The notes under the pieces were generated by a model. It worked only from the letters and a program-made list of their open reading frames with translations. It ran no database searches and had not been told where the DNA came from. The position numbers and the translations under genes were made by a program. Below are positions 17,074 to 24,988 of a DNA stretch of 64,000 nt, piece by piece (position 1 is the stretch's first letter; the number at the start of each line of letters is the position of its first letter). This DNA comes from Antarcticimicrobium sp. (lineage in GTDB: Bacteria; Pseudomonadota; Alphaproteobacteria; Rhodobacterales; Rhodobacteraceae): contig NZ_JARGPK010000080.1 of NCBI RefSeq assembly GCF_029212575.1, forward strand, positions 1-64,000. Direction: 5' to 3'.

Positions 17074-17087
17074 ATTCATTATTGAAT
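17074..17087. promoter_or_regulatory. Palindrome (LysR-type box) at the regulator start
   Basis: ATTCA (17074-17078) and TGAAT (17083-17087) form a perfect inverted repeat around TTAT. It lies in the 96-base gap between the divergent epimerase and LysR genes and overlaps the regulator's ATG. The A/T-rich site fits a LysR-type binding half and could mediate self-repression. Confidence 0.4.
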
Positions 17088-17973
17088 GACAGAATCGCTC
17101 GACTGGACCCTGTTGCAAAGCTTCGCCGCCGTGGCGGAGACCGGATCGCTTTCGGCTGCGGCCCGCAAGCTGGGCCAAAGCCAGCCCACCCTCGGACGTC
17201 ACATCCGGGCGTTGGAGGCGGCGCTGGGGGTCGAGTTGTTCACCCGTGGGCCGAAGGGGCTGATCCCGACCGAGGCGGCGCGCGGGCTGATCGGGCCGGC
17301 AGAGCAGATGCGCGCCGCCGCCGCCCGGCTGCGGCTTGCCGCCGAGGGGCAGGATGCGGGGCTGGCCGGAACGGTGCGGGTGACCGCGTCAAGCGTGGTG
17401 TCGCATTTCATCCTGCCGCCGATCCTCGCCGCGATCCGGCGCGCGCACCCGGAAATCCAGATCGAACTGGTGCCTTCGGACAGTTCGGAGAACCTGCTGT
17501 TCCGCGAGGCCGATATCGCCCTGCGGATGTACCGGCCGACGCAGCTGGACCTGGTGGCGGCCCATGTCACCGATCTGGAGATGGGCCTTTATGCCGCCAC
17601 CGGGTTGCTTGACCGGGTCGGGCGGCCGCGCACGGTCGAGGATCTGCTGAAGCTCGACTTCGTCGGCTTCGACGCCAGCGACACGATCATCCGCTTCATG
17701 CGCGAGGCCGGGCTGGAGGTGGGGCGCACGTTCTTTGCCGTGCGCTGCGACGATCAGGCGGCCTATTGGCAACTGGTGCGGGCCGGATGCGGCATCGGCG
17801 GCATGCAGGCGGTGATCGGGGATGCCGAGCCGGGGGTTGAACGGGTGCTGCCCAGACTGGATCTGCCGAGGCTGCCGGTCTGGCTGGCCGCACCCACCGC
17901 GCTGCGCCACACCCCGCGCATCCGGCTGGTCTGGGACCGGCTGGCCGAGGCGCTGCGGCACATGCAGCGATAG
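17086..17973 (+). CDS. LysR-family transcriptional regulator
   Basis: This 295-residue protein has an N-terminal winged helix-turn-helix (residues 5-64: FAAVAETGSLSAAARKLGQSQPTLGRHIRALE) and a periplasmic-binding-like effector domain from about residue 90 (GTVRVTASSVVSHFILPPIL). It most likely controls the divergent epimerase gene and itself. The effector is unknown. Confidence 0.92.
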   Translation: MTESLDWTLLQSFAAVAETGSLSAAARKLGQSQPTLGRHIRALEAALGVELFTRGPKGLIPTEAARGLIGPAEQMRAAAARLRLAAEGQDAGLAGTVRVTASSVVSHFILPPILAAIRRAHPEIQIELVPSDSSENLLFREADIALRMYRPTQLDLVAAHVTDLEMGLYAATGLLDRVGRPRTVEDLLKLDFVGFDASDTIIRFMREAGLEVGRTFFAVRCDDQAAYWQLVRAGCGIGGMQAVIGDAEPGVERVLPRLDLPRLPVWLAAPTALRHTPRIRLVWDRLAEALRHMQR

Positions 17974-18050
17974 CCGCTTCTGCCGCCGTCAAAGCACCGG
18001 CCCCGCACCGATATCCGGCCGGTTTTCCGCCCCGGCCCGTCGTGGCGATA

Positions 18051-18078
18051 TTGACCGTGGGGAAGCGCCGCGCTAGGC
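18051..18078 (+). promoter_or_regulatory. Candidate leuB promoter
   Basis: TTGACC (18051-18056), a 16-base spacer, and CTAGGC (18073-18078), an alphaproteobacterial-style weak -10. It lies 31 bases before the leuB ATG, which has AAGGAG eight bases upstream. Confidence 0.35.
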
Positions 18079-18108
18079 CCTGCCCAACCCAGAAAAAGGA
18101 GTGCCCCC

Positions 18109-19212
18109 ATGTCGAACCCTTCGCTTCTCATCCTGCCCGGCGACGGGATTGGTCCCGAGGTCATGGCCGAGGTGTCCAAAATCATCGACTGGTACGGCGC
18201 CAAGGGCGGCCTGACCTTCGAAGTGAGCGAGGATCTGGTGGGCGGCTGCGCCTATGACAAGCACGGCGTGCCGCTGGCCGACGCGACCATGGAAAAGGCG
18301 CAAGCCGTGGACGCGGTGCTGCTCGGCGCTGTCGGCGGGCCGAAATACGATGCCCTCGATTTCTCGGTGAAGCCCGAGCGCGGGCTCTTGCGCCTGCGCA
18401 AGGAGATGGACCTCTTTGCCAACCTGCGCCCGGCGCAGTGCTTTGACGCGCTGGCCGATTTCAGCTCGCTGAAAAAGGACATCGTCGCCGGCCTCGACAT
18501 CATGATCGTGCGCGAGCTGACCTCCGGCATCTATTTCGGCGAGCCGCGCGGCATCTTCGAGGAGGGCAACGAGCGCGTCGGCATCAACACCCAGCGCTAT
18601 ACCGAGAGCGAGATCGATCGTGTCGCGCGGTCGGCCTTCGAGTTGGCGATGAAGCGCGACAAGAAGCTGTGCTCGATGGAAAAGGCCAATGTGATGGAAT
18701 CGGGCATCCTGTGGCGCGAGGTGGTGACCAAGGTCGGCGAGGACTATCCGGAGGTCGCGCTGAGCCACATGTACGCCGACGCCGGCGCGATGCAGCTGGT
18801 GCGGGCGCCCAAGCAGTTCGACGTGATCGTGACCGACAACCTCTTTGGCGACCTGCTGTCGGATGCCGCCGCGATGCTGACCGGAAGTCTCGGCATGCTG
18901 CCCTCGGCCAGCCTCGGCGCGCCGATGGCCAATGGCCGGCCCAAGGCGCTTTACGAGCCGGTGCACGGCTCGGCCCCCGACATCGCTGGCCAGGGCAAGG
19001 CCAATCCGATCGCCTGCATCCTGAGCTTTGCGATGGCGCTGCGCTATTCCTTCGACCAGGGGGCCGAGGCCGACCGGGTGGAAGCAGCGGTGGAAAAGGT
19101 GCTGGCCGACGGGCTGCGCACCGCCGATCTGCTGGGCGAAGAGGGCGTGCAGCCGGTCACCACGAGCCAGATGGGCGATGCCATCGTCGCGGCGCTGGAC
19201 GCCAGCCTCTGA
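18109..19212 (+). CDS. leuB: 3-isopropylmalate dehydrogenase
   Basis: The 367-residue enzyme oxidises and decarboxylates 3-isopropylmalate to 2-oxoisocaproate with NAD+. Visible are [13 protein letters not shown], the substrate site [17 protein letters not shown], the Mg-binding [15 protein letters not shown], and the NAD-site stretch [21 protein letters not shown]. Normal length. It stands alone, 4 kb from leuD, and converges on the phosphate cotransporter with only four bases between stops. Confidence 0.98.
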   Translation: MSNPSLLILPGDGIGPEVMAEVSKIIDWYGAKGGLTFEVSEDLVGGCAYDKHGVPLADATMEKAQAVDAVLLGAVGGPKYDALDFSVKPERGLLRLRKEMDLFANLRPAQCFDALADFSSLKKDIVAGLDIMIVRELTSGIYFGEPRGIFEEGNERVGINTQRYTESEIDRVARSAFELAMKRDKKLCSMEKANVMESGILWREVVTKVGEDYPEVALSHMYADAGAMQLVRAPKQFDVIVTDNLFGDLLSDAAAMLTGSLGMLPSASLGAPMANGRPKALYEPVHGSAPDIAGQGKANPIACILSFAMALRYSFDQGAEADRVEAAVEKVLADGLRTADLLGEEGVQPVTTSQMGDAIVAALDASL

Positions 19213-19216
19213 CGGT

Positions 19217-20812
19217 TTACCCCTCGGGCAGGGCCTCTTGCTGGAGGCCCTGCCGCGCGGTGCGGTCGTAATACCCGATCCGTTCCGCGTGATGCACCGC
19301 GCGCTGAAGCCAGCGCATCGCATCGGTTCGGGCGAACACCTGGGACAGGGTGTAGAGCCCCGCATGTTCCCCCAGAAGCAGCCCACGCCGGTGGCGCGCG
19401 GTGCGATGCACCGCCAGGGCCTGTAGCCGCGCCAGCCGGTCCGGTTCCAGGTCGCGGGCGTCAGGGGCATTGGCCCGCGCGAGGATCGCGCCCATCAGCT
19501 GCGCGGGACGGCGCAGGTCGGGATCCTCCGACAAGGTGGCGATCCGGTCGGTCTGGTCGACCCGGTGCAGCAGGCGGCGCAGGTGGTCGGCCTCGTGCAG
19601 CAGGGCGGAATAGACCTCTTCCTCGGCCGGCAGATCGGCGGGCAGGCGGATATCGGCAAGGAACTGCTCCAACTCGTCGATGGCCTTGCCCATCTCCGGC
19701 TTCAGCGCGGCGAGCGGTCGGTAGTCGGGCGTGTCCCGCAGCGCGGCCGAGAGCGCGGCGAACACCCGCCCGGCGATCAGCGTGGCGCCCCCCCGCGCCG
19801 CCATCAGCGCCGCCCGCGCATCGGTAAGCAATATCCGGTCGAGCCCCAGCGCCACCCCCTCATCCCCGCGCCCGGGCACCAGGCGGGCGATCAGCGCGGT
19901 ATACGGACCGGTCACCGGCAAAAACAGCGCGGTTCCCGCCAGGTTGAACCCGGTGTGAAAGATCAGCAGCGCGGTCAGCGGATCGACAAGCTCGGCCAGG
20001 TGCTCCAGCCCCGGCCCCAGCGCCAGCAGCAATGGAAAGGCGATCGACGATGTGACGATGTTGAAGCCGAGGTTCGCCACCGCCGCCTGCCGCATCACCC
20101 GGGCACCTCCGACCGAGGCCAGCAGCGCGGTAAAGGTGGTGCCGATGTTCAACCCCACCACCAGCGCCGCCGCCTGCATCAGCCCGATGGCCCCGCCCTG
20201 GAGCATTACCAGCGCCAGCGCCACCATCGCGCCCGAAGACTGGATGATCACCGTCATCACCAGCCCTGCAAGCGCCAGCGCCAGCATGCCCCAGAGCCCG
20301 CCCTGCGGCAGCGTCTCGGGGTTCAGCAGGCCGGTGGCGGTCTCCATCGCGGTCTGCATCAGCTCCAGCCCGGTCAGCAGCAGGCAGAGCCCGGCCAGCA
20401 CCTGACCCACCCGTGCCACCGCGCCGCGTCCCAGCAGGACCGCCAGGCTTGCCGGCAGCAGCCCGACCATCGCCAGCGATCCCAGCTGCAGCTTGAGCCC
20501 GAGCAGGGACACCAGCCAGCCATTCGCCGTGGTGCCGATATTGGCGCCGAACAGGATCCCCATCGCCTGGGGCAGGGTCATCAACCCGGCCCCGACAAAC
20601 CCCACGGTCATCACCGTGGTGGCGCTGGACGACTGGATCAGCGCGGTCGCCACCGCCCCGGTCAGCACCCCGCGCAGCGGCGTGGTGGTGAACCGCGCGA
20701 GGATCGCGCGCAGGTTCGACCCGGCGATATCTTTCAGCGCACGGGTCATGGCATCCATCCCCATTAGGAACATGCCGACCCCGCCGATCAATAGAAAGAT
20801 ATCCGTCTTCAT
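19217..20812 (-). CDS. Na+/phosphate cotransporter (NptA-like) with PhoU-like tail
   Basis: The 531-residue protein has about eight to nine membrane helices with the two inverted QSS repeats of the PF02690 family (ALIQSSSATTVM and IIQSSGAMVALAL), plus the paired GANIGTT and GLNIGTTFTAL segments. From about residue 340 a helical, charged PhoU-like domain follows. The family couples Na+ to phosphate movement; in bacteria the PhoU-like tail is thought to tune activity. No pho regulator is adjacent. Confidence 0.92.
   Translation of the reverse strand: MKTDIFLLIGGVGMFLMGMDAMTRALKDIAGSNLRAILARFTTTPLRGVLTGAVATALIQSSSATTVMTVGFVGAGLMTLPQAMGILFGANIGTTANGWLVSLLGLKLQLGSLAMVGLLPASLAVLLGRGAVARVGQVLAGLCLLLTGLELMQTAMETATGLLNPETLPQGGLWGMLALALAGLVMTVIIQSSGAMVALALVMLQGGAIGLMQAAALVVGLNIGTTFTALLASVGGARVMRQAAVANLGFNIVTSSIAFPLLLALGPGLEHLAELVDPLTALLIFHTGFNLAGTALFLPVTGPYTALIARLVPGRGDEGVALGLDRILLTDARAALMAARGGATLIAGRVFAALSAALRDTPDYRPLAALKPEMGKAIDELEQFLADIRLPADLPAEEEVYSALLHEADHLRRLLHRVDQTDRIATLSEDPDLRRPAQLMGAILARANAPDARDLEPDRLARLQALAVHRTARHRRGLLLGEHAGLYTLSQVFARTDAMRWLQRAVHHAERIGYYDRTARQGLQQEALPEG
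19227..19254. terminator. Perfect 11-bp hairpin at the leuB / cotransporter convergence
   Basis: GGCAGGGCCTC (19227-19237) pairs with GAGGCCCTGCC (19244-19254), loop of six. It lies 15 bases past the leuB stop, inside the last codons of the opposing cotransporter gene. No T tract follows in either direction, so a terminator role is probable but not certain. Confidence 0.45.
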
Positions 20813-20907
20813 GCGCCCCGCTCCCGGCTGGTAAAGATGCCCCTTCCGCGACCGGCTGACAAGCCGCGCAGCCGTCGATATTGTCCTTGCATATCCTTTG
20901 GGAGGCG

Positions 20908-20913
20908 TATAAT
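20908..20913 (+). promoter_or_regulatory. -10 box of the tRNA-Pro gene
   Basis: A perfect TATAAT ends 14 bases before the mature tRNA. TTGTCC at 20881 and TTGCAT at 20888 are possible -35 elements, but their spacers (21 and 14 bases) are not ideal. Confidence 0.5.
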
Positions 20914-20927
20914 TCCGCCGGCACGGT

Positions 20928-21004
20928 CGGAGTGTAGCTCAGCCTGGTAGAGCACTGTCTTCGGGAGGCAGGGGCCGGAGGTTCGAATCCTCTCACTCCG
21001 ACCA
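20928..21004 (+). tRNA. tRNA-Pro (anticodon CGG)
   Basis: The 77-base gene folds as a standard tRNA. The acceptor is CGGAGTG with CACTCCG, followed by discriminator A and an encoded CCA. The D-arm contains AGCTC...GAGC. The anticodon stem CTGTC/GGCAG presents loop TTCGGGA, giving anticodon CGG. The T-loop is TTCGAAT. A promoter lies upstream, a terminator directly downstream, and remnants of mobile DNA follow, consistent with use of the gene as an integration site. Confidence 0.97.
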
Positions 21005-21011
21005 TAAAAAC

Positions 21012-21040
21012 AAGGCGCCTGCGGGCGCCTTTGTTGTTTT
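21012..21040 (+). terminator. Rho-independent terminator of tRNA-Pro
   Basis: AAGGCGCC (21012-21019) pairs with GGCGCCTT (21024-21031) around loop TGCG, followed by TGTTGTTTT. It begins eight bases after the CCA. Confidence 0.9.
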
Positions 21041-21051
21041 CAGATCTGCCG

Positions 21052-21075
21052 ATTTCTGGGGCGCGCCCCAGAAAT
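21052..21075. repeat. Perfect 24-bp palindrome next to tRNA-Pro
   Basis: The arm ATTTCTGGGGCG is followed at once by its exact reverse complement, with no loop. It lies 12 bases past the tRNA terminator in a 160-base stretch that otherwise has no recognisable gene. As an RNA it could only form a hairpin with central bases unpaired; as DNA it suits a dimeric protein or a recombination end. No second copy was noticed in the window. Confidence 0.7.
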
Positions 21076-21236
21076 GGTTGGTATCCAGTCTGAATCAACG
21101 CCTCTTTTGGCCCGTCGGCATTGATAAATTCAGCAGGCGCATCCAGCCCGTCTGCATGGCCAAAGCGCGATAAATCTGGCCCTGACCGGGGGCACATCAA
21201 CATTGGGATCCGGATTCCGATAAAGAAGACCTTTTG

Positions 21237-21566
21237 TCATGCCCCCGATGCCGTTGTCTTTGACAGGGCTTCCTTAATGCTCTGATACCAAGACAATTTG
21301 AAAGCCTGGTCCTGGGCGTGCAGCTTGTAGAGTTCGAGCTCCTCCTTCCTGCGACGCAGCATCACATCCTTCATGATCTTCTCGAATGCGATGTCTCGTG
21401 AATACGGATCTGAGTTCTCGCTGTATTTGTCCCGATAGTCTGGATGCGCCTGAACGCTCTTAACGATGTTCAGGAACTTCACCCGTTGCTCCTCGGGGGT
21501 CGCGCTCCAGCCTTGGAACCAGCGCTCGTTGAAACTGCGGTTGATTTCTTCGAGTGGATCCTCCTT
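21237..21566 (-). pseudogene. C-terminal remnant of a type I restriction HsdR subunit
   Basis: The segment translates to about 110 residues ending a type I restriction motor subunit: FNERWFQGWSATPEEQRVKF, then the helical tail DIAFEKIMKDVMLRRRKEELELYKLHAQDQAFKLSWYQSIKEAL typical of HsdR C termini. The helicase and nuclease domains (some 900 residues) are absent. The open frame continues to an ATG at 21632, but those extra residues (MPPLRGHHQLSAIS) come from the neighbouring insertion-sequence end. No hsdM or hsdS is present. It is a scar of a lost restriction island. Confidence 0.7.
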
Positions 21567-21599
21567 GACCTCCCCCCTCGGTAGCCTCGGAGATATAGC

Positions 21600-22004
21600 T
21601 GAAAGTTGGTGATGGCCCCTGAGGGGCGGCATATCATGGCGGTGTTCAAGACGCCGTCAATTCTCTGAAGAGAAAGGGATATGCCACATGACGAAGACTA
21701 CCATCACGCCATTGCCTGATCCAATGGGATTTTTGGCTGATCCGCTGACGGATGTGTTGCGCTCGGGCGCTCGGCGTTTGATCGAGCAGGTCGTGGAAGC
21801 GGAGCTGGCCGCTTTGCTTGCCGCCCATGCCGATGACAAGACCGAAGACGGCCGGTCCCGCGGCGTGCGCCATGGCCATCTTCCGGAGCGCGAGATCATG
21901 ACCGGGATCGATCCGGTGTCGGTAAAGGTGCCCCGCGTGCGGGACCGTGGTGACGGGGAGAAGAAGGTCCGTTTCACCTCCGCGATCCTGCCCCCTAGCC
22001 AAGT
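21600..22004 (+). mobile_element. Truncated IS256-family insertion sequence (left end and transposase N terminus)
   Basis: The left part of an IS256/Mutator-type element abuts the hsdR remnant. Homology to the transposase stops at about 21997, after FTSAILPP, so roughly two thirds of the element is gone. No intact terminal repeat or target duplication was recognised, and the exact left boundary is uncertain. Confidence 0.55.
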
Positions 22005-22158
22005 CATGACGCCGCTACCCACCAATGCGAGAACGGCCGTCCAGATAAGGTTGGCGAGAGATCAATACGATTCCATTCGGACCAGTTTGTCGCCAACACG
22101 TGCCATGCGAACCGTCTTATCAATCTTCGCGAGGCAATGCTATTCTTGGTGCGTTTGA
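21688..22158 (+). pseudogene. IS256-family transposase, N-terminal fragment
   Basis: Residues 1-103 match IS256-type transposases: DPLTDVLRSGARRLIEQVVEAELAALLAAHAD, then EDGRSRGVRHGHLPEREIMTGIDPVSVKVPRVRDRG and FTSAILPP. After that point the frame reads into unrelated sequence (53 residues) until 22158. The three catalytic acidic residues of the DDE domain would lie further on and are missing, so it cannot transpose. It starts 56 bases downstream of the hsdR remnant's false ATG. The 98 bases from 22159 to folC hold nothing recognisable. Confidence 0.8.
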
Positions 22159-22245
22159 TACATAAGGCCGACAATACTCTCGCCGAAGGCATCGCGACGT
22201 TGCCGCGATCTGGATACGCCCCGGCGGGGATATTCTCGGCGAAAG

Positions 22246-22266
22246 GAACGGCCGGATCAGCCGTTC
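22246..22266 (-). terminator. Hairpin at the folC stop codon
   Basis: On the minus strand GAACGGC and GCCGTTC form a 7-bp stem (22266-22260 with 22252-22246), followed by CTTTC. The loop contains the folC TGA. Weak U run. Confidence 0.4.
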
Positions 22267-23540
22267 TCGCGCAGCACCCCGCCGGCGAGGTAGAGCGAGC
22301 CGCAGATCAGGATGCGTGCGCGCGGGTCGGAGCGCGCGACATGCTGCACCGCACCCAGAACGCTGCCGGCGGTCTCGGCCAGCATCCCCACCGCCCGCGC
22401 TGCTGCGGCGGTCTCCTCGGCGGGGAGGGTATTGGCCTCGCCCGGGATCGAGACGGCGGTGAGGCTTTGGGCCTGCGCCGCCAGCGGGCGCAGATAGCCG
22501 GTCACGTCCTTGGTGTTGAGCATGCCGCAGATCAGATGCGTGGGCCGGTTCGGAAGGCTGGCCAGATGCGCGCCCAGCGCCTGCCCCGCCGCCGCGTTAT
22601 GCCCGCCGTCGAGCCAAAGCTCGGCCAGCGGCGCGGCCTCGGTGAGCGGGCCGGATTTCAGCCGCTGCATGCGGGCCGGCCACTCGGCGCGGGTCACGGC
22701 GGCCTCGCAGGCGGGCTCCTTCAGCCCCAGGTGACGCAGCGCGGCCAGGGCGGCGCCGGCATTCTGGATCTGGTGTGCGCCGGGCAGGTTCGGCAGCGGC
22801 AGGTCAAGCAGCCCGCGCTCGTCCTGATAGACCAGCCGCCCGCGTTCCTCGTATGTGTGCCAGTGCTGGCCGTGGGCGATCAGCGGCGCGCCGAGGCGGG
22901 CGGCCTGCGCCTCGATCACCTCAAGCGCCTCCTCGGGTTGCGGACCGACAACGCAGGGCACGCCGCGTTTGAGAATTCCCGCCTTTTCAAAGGCGATTTT
23001 CGCCAGCGTATCGCCCAGGAACTGCTCGTGGTCGATGGAGACCGGGGTGATGATGGTGAGCTCCGGCCTGGCGATCACGTTGGTGGCGTCGAGCCGCCCG
23101 CCAAGGCCCACCTCGAGCAGGGTGTAATCGGCAGGCGTGCGGGCAAAGGCCAGCAGCGCGGCACAGGTGGTGATCTCGAAATAGGTGATGCTCTCGCCGC
23201 CGTTGGCGGCGTAGCATTCGTCGAGAACGGCGGTCAGGTCCGGCTCCGAAATCAGTTTCCCCGCGACCCTGATCCGTTCATGGAACCGCGCCAGATGCGG
23301 CGAGGTATAGGCATGCGCGCGCCGCCCCGCCGCCTCCAGCCCGGCGCGGATCATCGCCTGTGTCGACCCCTTGCCGTTGGTTCCGGCGATGTGGATCACC
23401 GGCGGCAGCCGGTCCTGCGGATCGCCCAGCGCGTGCAACAGCCGCCAGACCCGGTCCAGCGTCAGGTCGATGATCTTGGGGTGCAGCGCCATCATCCGTG
23501 CAAGGATGACGTCCGACGCCGCGCGGTTGTGTGTTTGCAT
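22257..23540 (-). CDS. folC: Bifunctional folylpolyglutamate synthase / dihydrofolate synthase
   Basis: The 427-residue Mur-ligase-fold enzyme adds glutamate to dihydropteroate and to folates. Visible are the P-loop IAGTNGKGST (residues 51-60), TSPHLARFHERI, the Mg-site stretch TLLEVGLGGRLDATN, the linker PVSIDHEQFLGDTLAKIAFEKAGI, and the C-terminal LWLDGGHNAAAG. Length and motifs are normal. It lies downstream of accD on the same strand with a small YdhR-like gene between them, a variation on the usual accD-folC order. Confidence 0.96.
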   Translation of the reverse strand: MQTHNRAASDVILARMMALHPKIIDLTLDRVWRLLHALGDPQDRLPPVIHIAGTNGKGSTQAMIRAGLEAAGRRAHAYTSPHLARFHERIRVAGKLISEPDLTAVLDECYAANGGESITYFEITTCAALLAFARTPADYTLLEVGLGGRLDATNVIARPELTIITPVSIDHEQFLGDTLAKIAFEKAGILKRGVPCVVGPQPEEALEVIEAQAARLGAPLIAHGQHWHTYEERGRLVYQDERGLLDLPLPNLPGAHQIQNAGAALAALRHLGLKEPACEAAVTRAEWPARMQRLKSGPLTEAAPLAELWLDGGHNAAAGQALGAHLASLPNRPTHLICGMLNTKDVTGYLRPLAAQAQSLTAVSIPGEANTLPAEETAAAARAVGMLAETAGSVLGAVQHVARSDPRARILICGSLYLAGGVLRENG

Positions 23541-23560
23541 CTGGGCCTGCCTGTTCCGCC

Positions 23561-23866
23561 TCAGAGCGGCGCGCGGGTGATCGCGGAAAGATCTGCGTTC
23601 ACGTCAAAGCTCAGCGCGTTGATGCCGGTGATGCCGAAGGCACCCAGCCGGGCGGAATGCTTTTCGGTATAGGCCGCTGCCGCCTCGGGCGTCTCGAAGA
23701 CATAGATGCCGCCAGCCCGCCCCGCCGCCTGATTCTCGGTCCAGATTTTCCAGACGAGGCCTTCCTCTCCGGCGATGTCGCGGGCCAGATCGCCCATCGC
23801 ACCGGCCATCTCCGCGCCCCAGGGGCCGGAATAGGGAAAGTCGAACTGCACCAGTGTATGGGCCAT
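23561..23866 (-). CDS. YdhR-like putative monooxygenase (dimeric alpha/beta-barrel)
   Basis: Start is set at the ATG at 23866, six bases after AGGAGG; two more ATGs lie directly upstream in the tandem ATGATGATG. The 101-residue protein begins MAHTLVQFDFPYSGPWGAEM. It contains GLVWKIWTENQAAGRAGGIYVFETPEAAAAYTEKH, the signature of the YdhR family (PF08803), whose E. coli member has the fold of small cofactor-free monooxygenases. Function is not established. It lies 20 bases upstream of the folC start in the same direction. Confidence 0.8.
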   Translation of the reverse strand: MAHTLVQFDFPYSGPWGAEMAGAMGDLARDIAGEEGLVWKIWTENQAAGRAGGIYVFETPEAAAAYTEKHSARLGAFGITGINALSFDVNADLSAITRAPL

Positions 23867-23974
23867 CATCATCCTCCTGCCGGGGGCTGCGCCCCGTTTG
23901 CACCATCCGCACAATGTAGCCGAGTCCGCCGGCCCCGCCAGCCGAATTGTACCGCGGCGGGGTCGGTTTGCGCC

Positions 23975-24925
23975 CTATGCGTCGGGATCTTGCGGGCTGC
24001 CCGCCTCGCCCGCCTCTGGCAGGGCGGCGGCAGTCCCGGCGGGATCGGGCGCGGGCAGGTCGCCGCGGATCGCCGGCGGCAGGCCCAGCAGCATCCGGGT
24101 GATGGTGATCAGCTCGTCGCGCATCCCGGTGCGTTTGGTGACCCGGTCCAGCATGCCGTGATCCAGCAGGTACTCGGCGCGCTGGAACCCCTCGGGGAGC
24201 TTTTCGCGGATCGTCTGTTCGATCACGCGTGTGCCGGCAAAACCGATCAGCGCATTGGGCTCGGCGATCTGCACGTCGCCCAGCATCGCATAGGAGGCGG
24301 TGACGCCGCCGGTGGTGGGATGGGTCAGCACCACGATATAGGGCAGCCCGGCCTCCTTGAGTATCTGGACCGCCACGGTGGTGCGCGGCATCTGCATCAG
24401 CGACAGGATCCCCTCCTGCATGCGGGCGCCGCCGGCGGCCGAGAACAGGATCAGCGGGCGCTTCAGCTTGACCGCCTGCTCGGCGGCGGCGATGATGGCA
24501 TTGCCGACGTACATGCCCATGGAGCCGCCCATGAAGGCGAAATCCTGTGCGGCGGCCACGATGGGTGTGCGTCCCATCTCGCCGGTCGCGACCAGCATCG
24601 CGTCTTTCTCGCCTGTGGCCTTCTGCGCCGCGCGCATCCGGTCCGGGTATTTCTTCTGATCGCGGAAATGCAGCGGGTCGGCCACCGGTTCAGCGACCTG
24701 CACCTCGGAGAACACGCCACCGTCAAACAGCGCCTCGAACCGCGACCGCGGGCTGATCGCCATGTGATGCCCGCAATTGGTGCAGACGTTCAGGTTGTCG
24801 CTGAGCTCGCGGTGGAACAGCATGGTTCCGCACTCGTCGCATTTCTGCCAGAGATTCTCGGGCACATCCCGGCGCGAGAAGATCGAGTTGATCCGGGGGC
24901 GGACGTAATTGGTGATCCAGTTCAT
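23975..24925 (-). CDS. accD: Acetyl-CoA carboxylase carboxyltransferase beta subunit
   Basis: This 316-residue subunit makes malonyl-CoA with AccA. A four-Cys zinc ribbon is present at Cys29/32/48/51 (CDEC...CTNC), followed by the carboxyltransferase fold: FMGGSMGMYVGNAI, ILFSAAGGARMQEGILSLMQM, VVLTHPTTGGVTASYAMLGDV and FAGTRVIEQTIREKLPEGFQ. Start is the ATG at 24925 with GAGAGG seven bases upstream; an in-frame ATG at 24952 would add nine residues without family support. The Pro/Ala/Glu-rich C-terminal tail (about 25 residues) is variable in the family. Confidence 0.97.
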   Translation of the reverse strand: MNWITNYVRPRINSIFSRRDVPENLWQKCDECGTMLFHRELSDNLNVCTNCGHHMAISPRSRFEALFDGGVFSEVQVAEPVADPLHFRDQKKYPDRMRAAQKATGEKDAMLVATGEMGRTPIVAAAQDFAFMGGSMGMYVGNAIIAAAEQAVKLKRPLILFSAAGGARMQEGILSLMQMPRTTVAVQILKEAGLPYIVVLTHPTTGGVTASYAMLGDVQIAEPNALIGFAGTRVIEQTIREKLPEGFQRAEYLLDHGMLDRVTKRTGMRDELITITRMLLGLPPAIRGDLPAPDPAGTAAALPEAGEAGSPQDPDA

Positions 24926-24988
24926 GTCGGGGCCTCTCGCGGGTGCGTGCACGCTGCGTCAGATAAGCCGGGGCGCGGGCAATTGCAA

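Noticed and set aside
22004-22192. 62-codon minus-strand frame after the IS fragment
   Set aside because: No ribosome site, no family resemblance, and it lies in degraded DNA.
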